Virus record (IMG/VR): IMGVR_UViG_3300024346_000181
Coordinates: 1 to 40,178 of that record
DNA: 40,178 nucleotides
DNA from: a virus
Strand: one strand, 5' to 3'
The position numbers and the translations under genes are program-made. Below the pieces are notes generated by a model, which was not told the origin of the DNA, did no database searches, and saw only the letters and a list, made by a program, of their open reading frames with translations. This document shows, in pieces, positions 24,889 to 31,912 of this stretch (within the stretch, counting starts at the first letter, position 1; every line of letters starts with the position of its first letter).

Positions 24889-26415
24889 CTAAGCAATAGC
24901 ATCACCCAGCTGTGGATCAGCCAGGGAAATCTTCACATGGTCAATTTCTGTCACCAGTTCACCAAGGTGTTCCCAAACACCAGCCTTGAAGTACACAGCC
25001 AGGTTGAACAAAGTCACAGCTTTCATTCCATCCAGTTTTTTCACTGGTGTTTTCAGCGTTCTGGCTGCAAGATACATTTCACTGTCATCTTCACCAGTCA
25101 CCCAAATGTGGTTAAATTGGTTAAGATACTGATGAACACCCACCCTGACTTTCTGCTGAAGAATAGAAAATGCCAGCTGGGTGTTCAGGTTTGGAATGGC
25201 CCGAACTTCCACGGTCATGGTATAACCATTTGCACGTTCTGCGATGTTTCCAGTGTTTCCTATGGTTGAATCTCTGAAGACCAGATTCAGGTCCATCTGG
25301 GTGTCAAATTTGAACATTGGTTCTTCAGGTGCTGGTGGTGGTGGTGGTGGTGGTGGTGGTGGTGTTGGATCGGTTTTATAATCACCCATGAACACCAGCC
25401 CTTTCCCAAAAGCTTCATCCCTTCCAGGGTCACCCGCGTCTGTGATATGTTTGTCCAGGTATTCTTCCAGGTCATCCATGTTTTTGATGTCTGGTTCACA
25501 GGCCACAATTCGTGCCGCTGTGGCTCCAAAGTTAGGGGAAGACATTGACGTTCCACTGGCCAGCCTTAAATCATCCACACCAGCACCACAGCCTATGACT
25601 GAACTTCCACCTGAACAGTAGTCCACTTCAGGTCCCTGACTGCTGAACGGGCTGATTCTTAGATTTGTGTCACAGCTGGCAATTCCCAGGACATTTTCAG
25701 AACGACCGGGGAAACCCACCCGGCTTCCACCATTGGGGTCTTTGCCACTGTTTCCTGAACTTGCTGAAATGAAAACACCATTTTGGCGCAATTCTTTCAG
25801 AACAGCATCCACATCAGGACTACTGGAAGAACCACCCAGTGAAAAATTCATCCAGATGATCCATTCATCACCCAGTTTTTTCTTAATGTCCAGGCAATAT
25901 TCAGCGCCTGATTTGATCCAGTTATAAGAACCAGAACCGGAACGGTTCAGGACCTTCTGACCTGCTGACCATGCCCACTGTTCCTCATCATGTTTGGACC
26001 AACACAGACCCAGTGGAAAATCTGGATGGTAACCCACAAAGCTGGAAAGAACATGACTGAAATGGAAATGTTCATCCACCCCTGATCCACCATCAGTGGT
26101 CCAGTCTTTGGAATATTCCATCAGATGCTGGCCACGGTTGTTCAGAAATTTGTTCTGGCTGTGGCTTCCTGTGTCCAGGACCACCACCAAGACCTTTCTT
26201 TTTGGCTTGTTTGTCTTTGCGTATTCATCGACTTGCCACCGGGCATGGTTCCAGTTTCCTGACTGCTGGACCCCATAAGAATCAGGAACCAGAAGATTTT
26301 TTTCAGGCTGAAGAACCACATCCCACTGTTCCTTCAGTTCGTCATAGTTTTTCCAGGCTTCCTGGTAGCTTATTTCAGCCATTTGCTGCTTCAGCTTCAA
26401 TAGTTTTTCATTCAT
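24889..26415 (-). CDS. Subtilisin-like serine protease with polyproline linker (508 aa)
   Basis: A peptidase S8 domain occupies about residues 70-345. Asp81 lies in VLVVVLDTGSHSQ, His118 in HFHFSHVLSSFVG (the usual HGTHVA has F for G and S for T), oxyanion Asn222 in SASSGNSGKDPN, and nucleophile Ser290 in ASGTSMSSPNFG. There is no signal peptide, so it acts in the cytoplasm or virion. A (Pro)10 linker (TPPPPPPPPPPAPEEP) separates a C-terminal beta domain (about 365-508). It starts 1 base after the frameshift extension stop, well within the tail operon, so a role in virion maturation, self-cleavage or host-surface digestion is plausible. All catalytic residues are present. Confidence 0.88.
   Translation of the reverse strand: MNEKLLKLKQQMAEISYQEAWKNYDELKEQWDVVLQPEKNLLVPDSYGVQQSGNWNHARWQVDEYAKTNKPKRKVLVVVLDTGSHSQNKFLNNRGQHLMEYSKDWTTDGGSGVDEHFHFSHVLSSFVGYHPDFPLGLCWSKHDEEQWAWSAGQKVLNRSGSGSYNWIKSGAEYCLDIKKKLGDEWIIWMNFSLGGSSSSPDVDAVLKELRQNGVFISASSGNSGKDPNGGSRVGFPGRSENVLGIASCDTNLRISPFSSQGPEVDYCSGGSSVIGCGAGVDDLRLASGTSMSSPNFGATAARIVACEPDIKNMDDLEEYLDKHITDAGDPGRDEAFGKGLVFMGDYKTDPTPPPPPPPPPPAPEEPMFKFDTQMDLNLVFRDSTIGNTGNIAERANGYTMTVEVRAIPNLNTQLAFSILQQKVRVGVHQYLNQFNHIWVTGEDDSEMYLAARTLKTPVKKLDGMKAVTLFNLAVYFKAGVWEHLGELVTEIDHVKISLADPQLGDAIA
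25334..25363 (+). repeat. GGT microsatellite (10 copies) encoding the polyproline linker
   Basis: Ten exact GGT triplets (plus strand) encode ten CCA proline codons in the protease linker. Slippage in multiples of three would change linker length without breaking the frame. Confidence 0.85.
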
Positions 26416-26416
26416 T

Positions 26417-27420
26417 TTACTGTGTTTGATAAACGCTGTTCACGCTTATTAGATAAATTAAAATCTCAAAATCTGCATCCATAATAGATACTAGTGGTTC
26501 TTTTCCAGCTACCTGAAACCAGTTTTTTTCAAGGGCTAAAATGACAGCCCACTGAAGACCAATCAGGTCCTTTACATACTGGCCCACAATTTCACTTTTC
26601 CTGTCCTTTGCTGCTTCAGCCTTTGCTTCAGCTGGACTGCTGGCCAAACTTAATGGTGGCTTTCCGAAGAAAAATATCCCGTAACTAGGGCACCTTTTAA
26701 GGTGTCCCAGGTAGCTTTCAAAAAACAATTTATCCCAATAGCAATGGTCATGGGAAGCTTTGAAAAATGTTTGGCCCTGGTTTGAATCCATTCAGCCCGT
26801 TCCCTGGGGTTTTTTGGAAGGTCTTCCCCTGGTTTCCTGGCCAAAATTGCCACCTTGCGAAGGTCACGTTCAAATTCAATGGCCCCAGTGGGGTCACCTT
26901 CTTTGTCTGCTTTCTTATCCAGCCAGCGCTGGGCTTCTGTAACTTCCATGACTTCCATCACTGTGAACGTCTTGCCTTCAGCGCCCACCATACCTTCAGA
27001 AATTACCCGCTGGGCCCGTTTTGGTGTTATGGTGAACATTTCACCCATATATTCAAAAGTGAAATCTTTGTCAGAAAGGATTTCACCAGGATTCCAGGCG
27101 AACAGTTTTTCCAGGTGATGATATAACCTGACCAGGCTGACAGCCTGGAATATGCTTCCCAGGTTGTCAGCGTTCCATTTGTCCTGAATGTTTTCCCCAT
27201 CTATATTGAAAGGAAGCCTGAACAGGTCCCCGTCCACTATTTGTGAAACGCATTCCACCACCCGGTCAATATCAGTCCCCACTGGTTTGTCAGGGTCCAG
27301 ATATTTTGATTCCTTCACCCTGAAATCAATGTACTGACTGAAAGTTATGTCAGCTGGTTCAGTTGGAACATTTATGGTGATCATCCCATCATTTGTGGTC
27401 ACTCCTAATTTAACCCACAT
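26417..27420 (-). CDS. Tail assembly chaperone frameshift product (GT-like, about 334 aa)
   Basis: The frame 26791-26417 has no plausible independent start and overlaps the end of the upstream gene in the -1 phase. A slippery T TTT TTG at 26725-26719 lies in the 0 phase of the upstream gene as X XXY YYZ. After slippage, decoding continues with GAA-AGC-TAC into ESYLGHLKRC...SYGIFFFGKP...DADFEILIYLISV. The fusion would have 234 residues of the first gene plus about 100 of the extension. This is the pattern of lambda G/GT tail assembly chaperones, whose long form recruits the tape measure. The translation exception at 26719 is inferred from sequence, not measured. Confidence 0.72.
26650..27420 (-). 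CDS. Tail assembly chaperone, short form (256 aa)
   Basis: The unshifted product ends at 26650. It is helical and soluble: ITFSQYIDFRVKESKYLD, a GDLFRLPFNIDGENIQ segment, then YMGEMFTITPKRAQRVISEG and a charged helical region. The length and position (before the tape measure, with an overlapping -1 frame) suit the G-type tail assembly chaperone. The tape measure is 4 kb further down rather than adjacent, with the protease and other genes between. It starts 15 bases after the preceding stop, with no separate promoter seen. Confidence 0.65.
   Translation of the reverse strand: MWVKLGVTTNDGMITINVPTEPADITFSQYIDFRVKESKYLDPDKPVGTDIDRVVECVSQIVDGDLFRLPFNIDGENIQDKWNADNLGSIFQAVSLVRLYHHLEKLFAWNPGEILSDKDFTFEYMGEMFTITPKRAQRVISEGMVGAEGKTFTVMEVMEVTEAQRWLDKKADKEGDPTGAIEFERDLRKVAILARKPGEDLPKNPRERAEWIQTRAKHFSKLPMTIAIGINCFLKATWDTLKGALVTGYFSSESHH
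26685..26725 (-). promoter_or_regulatory. -1 ribosomal frameshift signal
   Basis: Slippery heptamer T TTT TTG at 26725-26719, in the zero phase of the 256-aa gene. An 8-base spacer (26718-26711) follows, then a hairpin at 26710-26685: CTGGGACACCT pairs with AGGTGCCCTAG around loop TAAA (11 positions, one G-U and one mismatch). Spacing and geometry fit known -1 programmed frameshift sites. Confidence 0.78.
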
Positions 27421-27435
27421 AGCCTGTTTATTTTT

Positions 27436-28068
27436 TTACTGGTGATCTAAAAATTCTTCCAGCCACCTGTCCAGGCCATGTCTGAAGGTAAGTTCAGTTG
27501 CCCACTGATGGGTTTTAAAATGTGCCATCACATTCCGTTTGGCATCCTTTTCTTCCAGCGTTCCATTCTGGGTCCAGTATTCACGCGCCTGGTCCACGTT
27601 TTTTACACCAAGGAACGTCACAGGGTCTTCCTGTTTGGCTTCTTCAAATAATTCAGAAGGAAGGTCTGGAAAATCATCTTCCTGGCCACCAGTGGCTTCT
27701 GTGGGCTTCTGTGGTGAATTATCCTGGGCTTCCTGTTTGGTTGCTTCCAGAAGTTCTTTTATCACTTTATCTGGGCAATCCTTACAGCCAGCTTCAGCCG
27801 CTTCAGGTCCGCTGAATGCTTCCAGGGCAAAACGTACACTTCCTCCTTTTTTCTTTGTTTCACGTTCGATGTGTGAAAATTCAAACATCTGGGCCAGGGT
27901 GTGGGCATCCTGGGGAAACAAAACCCCATAGCTGGCCACAACTTGGTTGAACCTGGAAAGCTGAAGGGCATTCATTCCTTCAGGATTCATCACCTGAACC
28001 ATCTTCTTCAGCATTTCTTTTAGCTGTTCGCTTTTGATAGGTGCCTGATTGATAATCTGTTCAGTCAT
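27436..28068 (-). CDS. Unknown tail-module protein (210 aa)
   Basis: The start at 28068 (MTEQIINQAPIK) is preferred over an upstream in-frame ATG, because the extra segment would be an A-rich leader and promoter. The protein is helical: KSEQLKEMLKKMVQVMNPEG, RFNQVVASYGVLFPQDAHTL, a Cys pair CKDC, then a Gln/Glu/Pro-rich linker and a C-terminal helical domain with HQWATELTFRHGLDRW. It directly precedes the chaperone genes. Possibly an accessory tail-assembly or capsid-connecting protein; family unknown. Confidence 0.62.
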   Translation of the reverse strand: MTEQIINQAPIKSEQLKEMLKKMVQVMNPEGMNALQLSRFNQVVASYGVLFPQDAHTLAQMFEFSHIERETKKKGGSVRFALEAFSGPEAAEAGCKDCPDKVIKELLEATKQEAQDNSPQKPTEATGGQEDDFPDLPSELFEEAKQEDPVTFLGVKNVDQAREYWTQNGTLEEKDAKRNVMAHFKTHQWATELTFRHGLDRWLEEFLDHQ

Positions 28069-28124
28069 TGTTTTTGTTTTTTTTTTGCAAAATAACACTT
28101 TTTATCCTTTGATCGAAAGAAGAA

Positions 28125-28156
28125 CAAAAAAGCCACCACGTTTTCTGTGGTGGCTT
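28125..28156 (-). terminator. Rho-independent terminator
   Basis: On the minus strand AGCCACCAC pairs exactly with GTGGTGGCT (9 bp, 7-base loop), directly followed by TTTTTTG. It lies 31 bases past the stop at 28187, so it ends the transcript that includes the DUF7694-like gene. Confidence 0.88.
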
Positions 28157-28186
28157 CTAAATAGCATCTTATGAAAAAAACACTTC

Positions 28187-28696
28187 TTACAAGGTCCTGA
28201 AGATAGCCACACCATCCAGTGATTCACCAGTGATCTGTGTGACCTTTCCTGTCTTCATGTCCACATCCACACCAGGAACACCCACCCGTAAAGGTGAAGG
28301 AATTGGAATGGTCTTCAGGCTTTCCGGTTTTGGCTCCCAAAGATGTAAGGTCATTGGGGTTTTATTTTCCCAGACCTTTTCAGGAATATGGACCTGCATC
28401 ACCACAGAACCTTCAGCGAAAAACATTTCCTTCAGCCCTTCCATTTCCTGGAATGTGGGCTGTTTGTTTGCCAGGTCAAATTTCCCGGTTTTCCTGTCTG
28501 CTGTCATCTTTGTCACTGCCAGATGGTTCCATCCATACTGATCAGAAACAATGACATGGAAAAAGAATTTCGGTTTCCTTCCCATTTTTGACTTCAAAGG
28601 AATCACAAAGACCCCACCAGTGTCCCCAGGTTTTGTGGACATAGGGTGTTCTGGATTTGTTAGCCTGAATTTTTCAGGTAGCATCATTTTTAACAT
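28187..28696 (-). CDS. DUF7694-like phage protein (169 aa)
   Basis: The core QYGWNHLAVTK...QPTFQEMEGLKEMFFAEGSV then VVMQVHIPEKVWENKTPMTL and HLWEPK...TIPIPSPLRVG matches the DUF7694 pattern (HLSVS...PTWEEM..IK..FF....VVMQ.HPPxSxYVNxHPxxLHLWRP...P.P...VG). This family is common in phages and prophages and has no assigned role. The start at 28696 is chosen over longer frames that run back into the upstream gene. It follows that gene by 13 bases and precedes a strong terminator. Confidence 0.72.
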   Translation of the reverse strand: MLKMMLPEKFRLTNPEHPMSTKPGDTGGVFVIPLKSKMGRKPKFFFHVIVSDQYGWNHLAVTKMTADRKTGKFDLANKQPTFQEMEGLKEMFFAEGSVVMQVHIPEKVWENKTPMTLHLWEPKPESLKTIPIPSPLRVGVPGVDVDMKTGKVTQITGESLDGVAIFRTL

Positions 28697-28709
28697 TGCG
28701 TGGAATTTT

Positions 28710-29081
28710 TTAATAAATGCGAACCTGGACCCGAACCTGAACCACAAAATTGTTTGCACTATCTGGGCTGTAAGCATCCACAGCCACTTCAAAGTTTGAC
28801 AGTGAATAGATGGCCGCCCGGTAGTCCACGTTTTTTGCTGTAATATCCACACCCAGGGTGGTGTCAACCCAGGTTTCCACAGCCGTTCCCACAGCCGTTA
28901 CTAGGGCATCAAAACCCACAGCTGGGTCAGCATTCACCAGGCCAGTTTTGCCGATGGTCAAGGAAAGGTTTTCTTCCAGGCTGACAGCCGCAAGGGAAGC
29001 CGCTGAAGTGGGGGTGGAAACACCTGAAGGAATGTTCCCCAGGTTTTGCGTGAAGACGGTAGTGGTTTGGAATCCAGGCAT
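28710..29081 (-). CDS. Small virion-like protein (123 aa)
   Basis: A Ser/Ala/Val-rich protein (SGVSTPTSAASLAAVSLEEN, AIYSLSNFEVAVDAYSPDSA, NFVVQVRVQVRIY) without Cys or signal peptide; composition and C-terminal beta strand fit a small virion or tail protein. It is the first gene behind a good promoter (TATTTTTG at 29115-29122), so it heads the operon that ends at 28125. Family not recognised. Expressed perhaps early in the late cluster. Confidence 0.6.
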   Translation of the reverse strand: MPGFQTTTVFTQNLGNIPSGVSTPTSAASLAAVSLEENLSLTIGKTGLVNADPAVGFDALVTAVGTAVETWVDTTLGVDITAKNVDYRAAIYSLSNFEVAVDAYSPDSANNFVVQVRVQVRIY

Positions 29082-29114
29082 CAGTTTATTTTTTTAGTTT
29101 GACAATATAAAGCC

Positions 29115-29145
29115 CAAAAATACCAATTCCCCAGCTTACCTTCAA
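29115..29145 (-). promoter_or_regulatory. Promoter with consensus Bacteroidetes -7 box
   Basis: Minus-strand TTG (29145-29143), 20 bases, then TATTTTTG (29122-29115), an exact TAnnTTTG match. The start of transcription would lie near 29108, ahead of the gene at 29081. A stem formed by ATTCCCC and GGGGAAT overlaps the region just upstream. Confidence 0.6.
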
Positions 29146-29162
29146 GTAAACCGGGGAATCAT
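29128..29162 (-). other. Post-stop hairpin overlapping the promoter
   Basis: ATTCCCC(G)G-TTTAC pairs with GTAAG-CTGGGGAAT on the minus strand across a loop of about 6 bases. It follows the stop at 29179, and the promoter of the next gene is built into its downstream arm. It could act as terminator or punctuating element for the upstream gene. Confidence 0.5.
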
Positions 29163-29178
29163 CATTCCATTTAATGTA

Positions 29179-29724
29179 TCATTTTGAACCTGGTGGTTCC
29201 CTTTCTTCAAAGTTCTTGATGTGGTTATACTTCCCCAGGCATCCATTTTTTACTAGGGACCCCATCTGGTTTCCCAGGGTCTTCATCATCATAGGAATGT
29301 CATCACCAACCACTGAAAAGCTATGGGTGATCACCTTTTCATCTTCAAGGCTTCCAGGATTGTCACCCAGCCACCTGGAAGCTTCCAGTTTGAAAAAGGT
29401 GTTCGTTTGGGTCAGGTCCACTGGGTTAAAATAGAAAACTGGGACCAGGGTGACGTTCATTTCATTGTGGTCATTCATCCAGTTCAGCTGATTCTGGAAT
29501 TTGCCCCTGGTCATTGTGTTTGCTTGGTCCTGGGTCCCTTCCACCAGGTTTGACAGTGGAAACCCTGTTTGGTCTATTATAAACCCACCACGGTCTTTAT
29601 CTGGGCTAATAGTGGCCACTTTGGTCTTCCCTTTTAGAAACCACCCGGCTGAAAATGAAATGGCCATCAGGAAGACGATGACCCACCCGGTGACGATCTG
29701 AACTTCTTTTAAAAACTTTAACAT
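29179..29724 (-). CDS. Membrane-anchored protein, role unknown (181 aa)
   Basis: An N-terminal transmembrane helix (EVQIVTGWVIVFLMAISFSAGWFL) is followed by a soluble domain of about 140 residues: DKDRGGFIIDQTGFPLSNLV, NEMNVTLVPVFYFNPVDLTQ, TFFKLEASRWLGDNPGSLED. The topology would be N-in, C-out, or an uncleaved signal. It lies between the accessory genes and the first virion-type gene. It could be an inner-membrane exclusion or lysis factor, or a spanin-like protein; no lipobox partner was seen. Family not recognised. Confidence 0.65.
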   Translation of the reverse strand: MLKFLKEVQIVTGWVIVFLMAISFSAGWFLKGKTKVATISPDKDRGGFIIDQTGFPLSNLVEGTQDQANTMTRGKFQNQLNWMNDHNEMNVTLVPVFYFNPVDLTQTNTFFKLEASRWLGDNPGSLEDEKVITHSFSVVGDDIPMMMKTLGNQMGSLVKNGCLGKYNHIKNFEEREPPGSK

Positions 29725-29738
29725 TGCTTTGATATTTG

Positions 29739-29770
29739 CCCCAGGGTCATCACAGATGGCTTCCCTGGGG
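29739..29770 (-). other. Post-stop hairpin (CCCCAGGG/CCCTGGGG)
   Basis: An 8-bp perfect stem between the stop at 29797 and the start at 29724. Its inner segment CATCACAGATGGCTTCCCTG is also found at 30337-30355 after the paralogous gene, so the hairpin was duplicated with it. No U-tract. Confidence 0.6.
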
Positions 29771-29796
29771 TTTTGTGATTAAATAGGTGTCTTTGC

Positions 29797-30309
29797 TTAC
29801 GTTTTGCTGCTGGTATCAACTGGTGGCTTCTGAAAGGCTGCCCACTTGGGGTGAAATTTATATCCTTCCATTGTTAGATTCAGGAATCCGTCCTGGTCTT
29901 CCACCAGTTCTTTTGCCTTTAGTGAATGGATGGCCTGAAGGGCATCTTCCAGGTCTAGGTCCGTTTCATCCACCAGGGCATCTTCTGTGACATCAGTGAA
30001 CCCTATTTCATTGAACCAAAGAAGACCCACTATGGCCATCATGGTTGTAAATTCTTCATGGGTCAGTTTCACATCTGGTGGGGTCCAAGTCCCAGATGGC
30101 TTCCCTGATTCTTTGAACTTCAACCCGGTGGCCCAAGTCATACTTTTCAGGGTGACGGTTTGGCTTTCCTGGTCCAGTTCCGTGGTGTCAAAACCCTGCC
30201 CATCTTTCAAAGCTTCAGCTTGTATGGATTCAGCTTCACATTTTGGACATTCCAGTGTGAAATCTTCATCAAAAAAATGGTCATGGTTTTCGCAATAGTT
30301 AACACTCAT
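29797..30309 (-). CDS. Winged-helix-like protein with N-terminal zinc ribbon (170 aa)
   Basis: The N-terminus has Cys6, His9, Cys21 and Cys24 (CENHDHFF...LECPKCEAE), a likely zinc ribbon. A linker is followed by a C-terminal domain (LTHEEFTTMMAIVGLLWF, DALVDETDLDLEDALQAIHS, LKAKELVEDQDGFLNLTMEG, FHPKWAAFQ) that is the paralogue of the 114-aa protein encoded just upstream (30710-30366). The helix-loop-beta layout (AIHSLKAKELV then a beta hairpin with G-F/Y-x-x-T/N) looks like a winged helix. Possible DNA-binding regulator. Paralogy is seen directly; function is inferred. Confidence 0.68.
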   Translation of the reverse strand: MSVNYCENHDHFFDEDFTLECPKCEAESIQAEALKDGQGFDTTELDQESQTVTLKSMTWATGLKFKESGKPSGTWTPPDVKLTHEEFTTMMAIVGLLWFNEIGFTDVTEDALVDETDLDLEDALQAIHSLKAKELVEDQDGFLNLTMEGYKFHPKWAAFQKPPVDTSSKT

Positions 30310-30326
30310 AATGATTGAATTTTGAT

Positions 30327-30356
30327 CCCAGGACCATCACAGATGGCTTCCCTGGG
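30327..30356 (-). other. Post-stop hairpin (CCCAGG/CCTGGG)
   Basis: A stem of 6 bp with an inner CCAT/ATGG pairing, between two paralogous genes. Shared with the hairpin at 29739-29770, with the same ACCCCAGG-type arms and loop. Confidence 0.6.
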
Positions 30357-30365
30357 GTTTTGTGG

Positions 30366-30710
30366 TTAAATTGGTGTATTAGCTTCTTTTTCTTCAGGAA
30401 GGTCCTGAAATCCTTTCCACGCTGGATGGAATTGGTGGCCTTCATTTGTCAAATTATAAAGCCAGCCTTCCTTTGTCTGGCCTGGGGTGATTTTTACACC
30501 TTCAGGTCTTTGGAAGATGATCAGTTCACGTTCAGTCAGTGAATTGATAGCCTGGACAGATTCAGCTTCAGTCAAACCATTTTCTTCCAGGGCATCCAGG
30601 AAGTCATTTTCTAGGACCCCAGTGGACCCAGCTTCAGCCCTGATCAGACACCCCACCAAGGTCATAATGGTCATGTATTCTTCAGAAGTCATTTTTTTTG
30701 AATTGGACAT
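30366..30710 (-). CDS. Winged-helix-like protein, paralogue of next gene (114 aa)
   Basis: MTSEEYMTIMTLVGCLIRAE, DALEENGLTEAESVQAINSL, TERELIIFQRPEG...WLYNLTNEGHQFHPAWKGFQ aligns over its whole length with the C-terminal domain of the 170-aa protein downstream; both end in FHPxWxxFQ. It lacks the zinc ribbon. The two genes and the hairpins after them form a duplicated unit. A DNA-binding or regulatory role is possible, but no target is known. Confidence 0.66.
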   Translation of the reverse strand: MSNSKKMTSEEYMTIMTLVGCLIRAEAGSTGVLENDFLDALEENGLTEAESVQAINSLTERELIIFQRPEGVKITPGQTKEGWLYNLTNEGHQFHPAWKGFQDLPEEKEANTPI

Positions 30711-30739
30711 TGTATCAAATTTTTAAGGGCTAAATAATG

Positions 30740-30770
30740 ACCCCAGGCATTCAGCGTGAACACCTGGGGT
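30740..30770 (-). other. Post-stop hairpin (ACCCCAGG/CCTGGGGT)
   Basis: An 8-bp perfect stem with a 15-base loop just after the stop at 30776. No U-tract follows (TCATTATTTAG), so it probably punctuates rather than ends the transcript. Confidence 0.55.
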
Positions 30771-30775
30771 GGGTT

Positions 30776-31036
30776 TTAAAATTCGTCACTGGATTCAAAT
30801 TCTTCCCAGTCACCTTCCTGTTCTGCCTGGTTACATAGGGCTTCAAATTCTTCAGATGTCAGGGGAAATTCCCGTCCATTTTCATCACTGGCATCCACCC
30901 AGGTGATCTGGATTTCATCAGTTGAATAATTAGCGCCCCAGTATTCCCCACATTCGGTGCTGGTGGCCTGTGTTCCGTGAAGTGTGATCTGGATGTCATC
31001 CTGTAAAAAGACCTTTGCTGTGATTTCGATTGACAT
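30776..31036 (-). CDS. Small acidic protein behind a cassette promoter (86 aa)
   Basis: Strongly acidic, especially the C-terminus (EALCNQAEQEGDWEEFESSD), with a beta-rich front (ITAKVFLQDDIQITLHG). The start lies 10 bases after the CACAGTCAAAA element of its cassette. Acidic small phage proteins are often DNA mimics or inhibitors of host enzymes, but that is speculation here. No family recognised. Confidence 0.66.
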   Translation of the reverse strand: MSIEITAKVFLQDDIQITLHGTQATSTECGEYWGANYSTDEIQITWVDASDENGREFPLTSEEFEALCNQAEQEGDWEEFESSDEF

Positions 31037-31046
31037 TTTTCTGTGG

Positions 31047-31126
31047 TTTTGACTGTGTGAAGAAGCGTTTCCCGCTTCCGATGTTTCAAAGATAATACCT
31101 TTTTAGTTCTTGTCCTAATTTTTAGG
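31047..31126 (-). promoter_or_regulatory. Cassette promoter i (gene at 31036)
   Basis: Operator CCTAAAAATTAGG at 31114-31126, -7 box TATCTTTG at 31087-31094, 5'-terminal hairpin GAAGCG/CGCTTC at 31062-31078, start-associated CACAGTCAAAA at 31047-31057. The stop codon of the upstream gene lies in the flank just before the operator. Confidence 0.82.
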
Positions 31127-31129
31127 CAA

Positions 31130-31438
31130 TTAGTTTGAACATTTATCACCCAGTTCTTTTGCCTGGTCTGCTGTTATTGGAAGGTGACAAGTGATCCATA
31201 CAGGGTCAAATTTTATGGGGAACATTGCCCATCCGTTTTTGAATCCATGTTCATTTATCTGGATCATGGGGTCCCCATTTAATGAAATTTCAGGCAGAAG
31301 ACCAAACAGGCACCTTTCCAGTATTTTATGTCTTATTTCCTGAATTAGTGGGTTTTTACAGCTACTGTGGGCCGATCCGGTGACCTTCCCACGGTGTGGG
31401 CATCCATAACAGCTGTTTCCTTCTTTTCCATTTGCCAT
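31130..31438 (-). CDS. CxxC/H/C zinc-motif protein (102 aa)
   Basis: The N-terminal motif SCYGCPHRGKVTGSAHSSCK has CxxCPHRG...HSxC, a metal-binding signature recurrent in small tailed-phage proteins of unknown role (CxxCxHRxxVPGxxHSxC). The rest includes NGWAMFPIKFDPVWITCHLP. The stop lies in the flank of the cassette for the following gene (TGTTCAAACTAATTGCC), so the two genes are tightly packed. A CCCCAGG/CCTGGGG hairpin precedes the start. Confidence 0.68.
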   Translation of the reverse strand: MANGKEGNSCYGCPHRGKVTGSAHSSCKNPLIQEIRHKILERCLFGLLPEISLNGDPMIQINEHGFKNGWAMFPIKFDPVWITCHLPITADQAKELGDKCSN

Positions 31439-31455
31439 CGTTTGTGGTTTGTGTT

Positions 31456-31475
31456 CCCCAGGGCTGTTCCTGGGG
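31456..31475 (-). other. Post-stop hairpin (CCCCAGG/CCTGGGG)
   Basis: A 7-bp perfect stem with a 6-base loop between the stop at 31499 and the start at 31438. It is followed by AACACAAACCACAAACG before the ATG. Confidence 0.6.
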
Positions 31476-31498
31476 TCCTGTGGTTGAATTTTGATTCT

Positions 31499-31810
31499 TT
31501 AGTCCACCCACCCGTCAAACATCCGTTCGTCATAGGTGGCTGTCATTTGCTTTCTTTCCTTTGCCGTTTCCAGGGTGGTGATAAAAGAAGCAATTATTTC
31601 CATCCGGTCATGGGCTGGATTCAGCAGGTGAAAGTTCTTTTCACTTTTAATGGTGGAATGAATCCAATTATTCTGGTCTTCCAGCATGGTTTCAAATTCC
31701 TGAATCTTCTGGGCTGCTTTCCGGCTGAACTGGTTTCTGGATGTTTCCAAAAGTTCAGCTTCTGTGGTCTTGATTGCCTGGGCCAGTGATTTGTTTGTGA
31801 TGGTTTGCAT
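31499..31810 (-). CDS. Small helical protein behind a cassette promoter (103 aa)
   Basis: Mostly helical and charged (KTTEAELLETSRNQFSRKAA, EFETMLEDQNNWIHSTIKSE, IIASFITTLETAKERKQMTA); coiled-coil potential is high. The start lies 9 bases after CACAGTCAAAA. No domain recognised. Part of the accessory set with individual promoters. Confidence 0.66.
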   Translation of the reverse strand: MQTITNKSLAQAIKTTEAELLETSRNQFSRKAAQKIQEFETMLEDQNNWIHSTIKSEKNFHLLNPAHDRMEIIASFITTLETAKERKQMTATYDERMFDGWVD

Positions 31811-31819
31811 TTTCTGTGG

Positions 31820-31899
31820 TTTTGACTGTGTGAAGAAGCGCTTCCCGCTTCCGATGTATCAAAGATAATACCTTTTCAGTTCCCGTCCTAATATTTGGG
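31820..31899 (-). promoter_or_regulatory. Cassette promoter h (gene at 31810)
   Basis: Operator CCCAAATATTAGG at 31887-31899 (type 3), -7 box TATCTTTG at 31860-31867, 5' hairpin GAAGCG/CGCTTC at 31835-31851, CACAGTCAAAA at 31820-31830. Confidence 0.82.
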
Positions 31900-31912
31900 C
31901 AACTGATTTGAA

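Noticed and set aside
24889-26415. Host exoprotease acquired as cargo
   Set aside because: No signal peptide, and it is tightly placed in the tail operon (one base after the frameshift extension), so a virion or assembly role is more likely.
26417-26791. Independent gene starting at 26791 (MDSNQGQTFFKASH)
   Set aside because: The first part overlaps a conserved upstream frame and the start has no leader; the frameshift signal explains this frame better.
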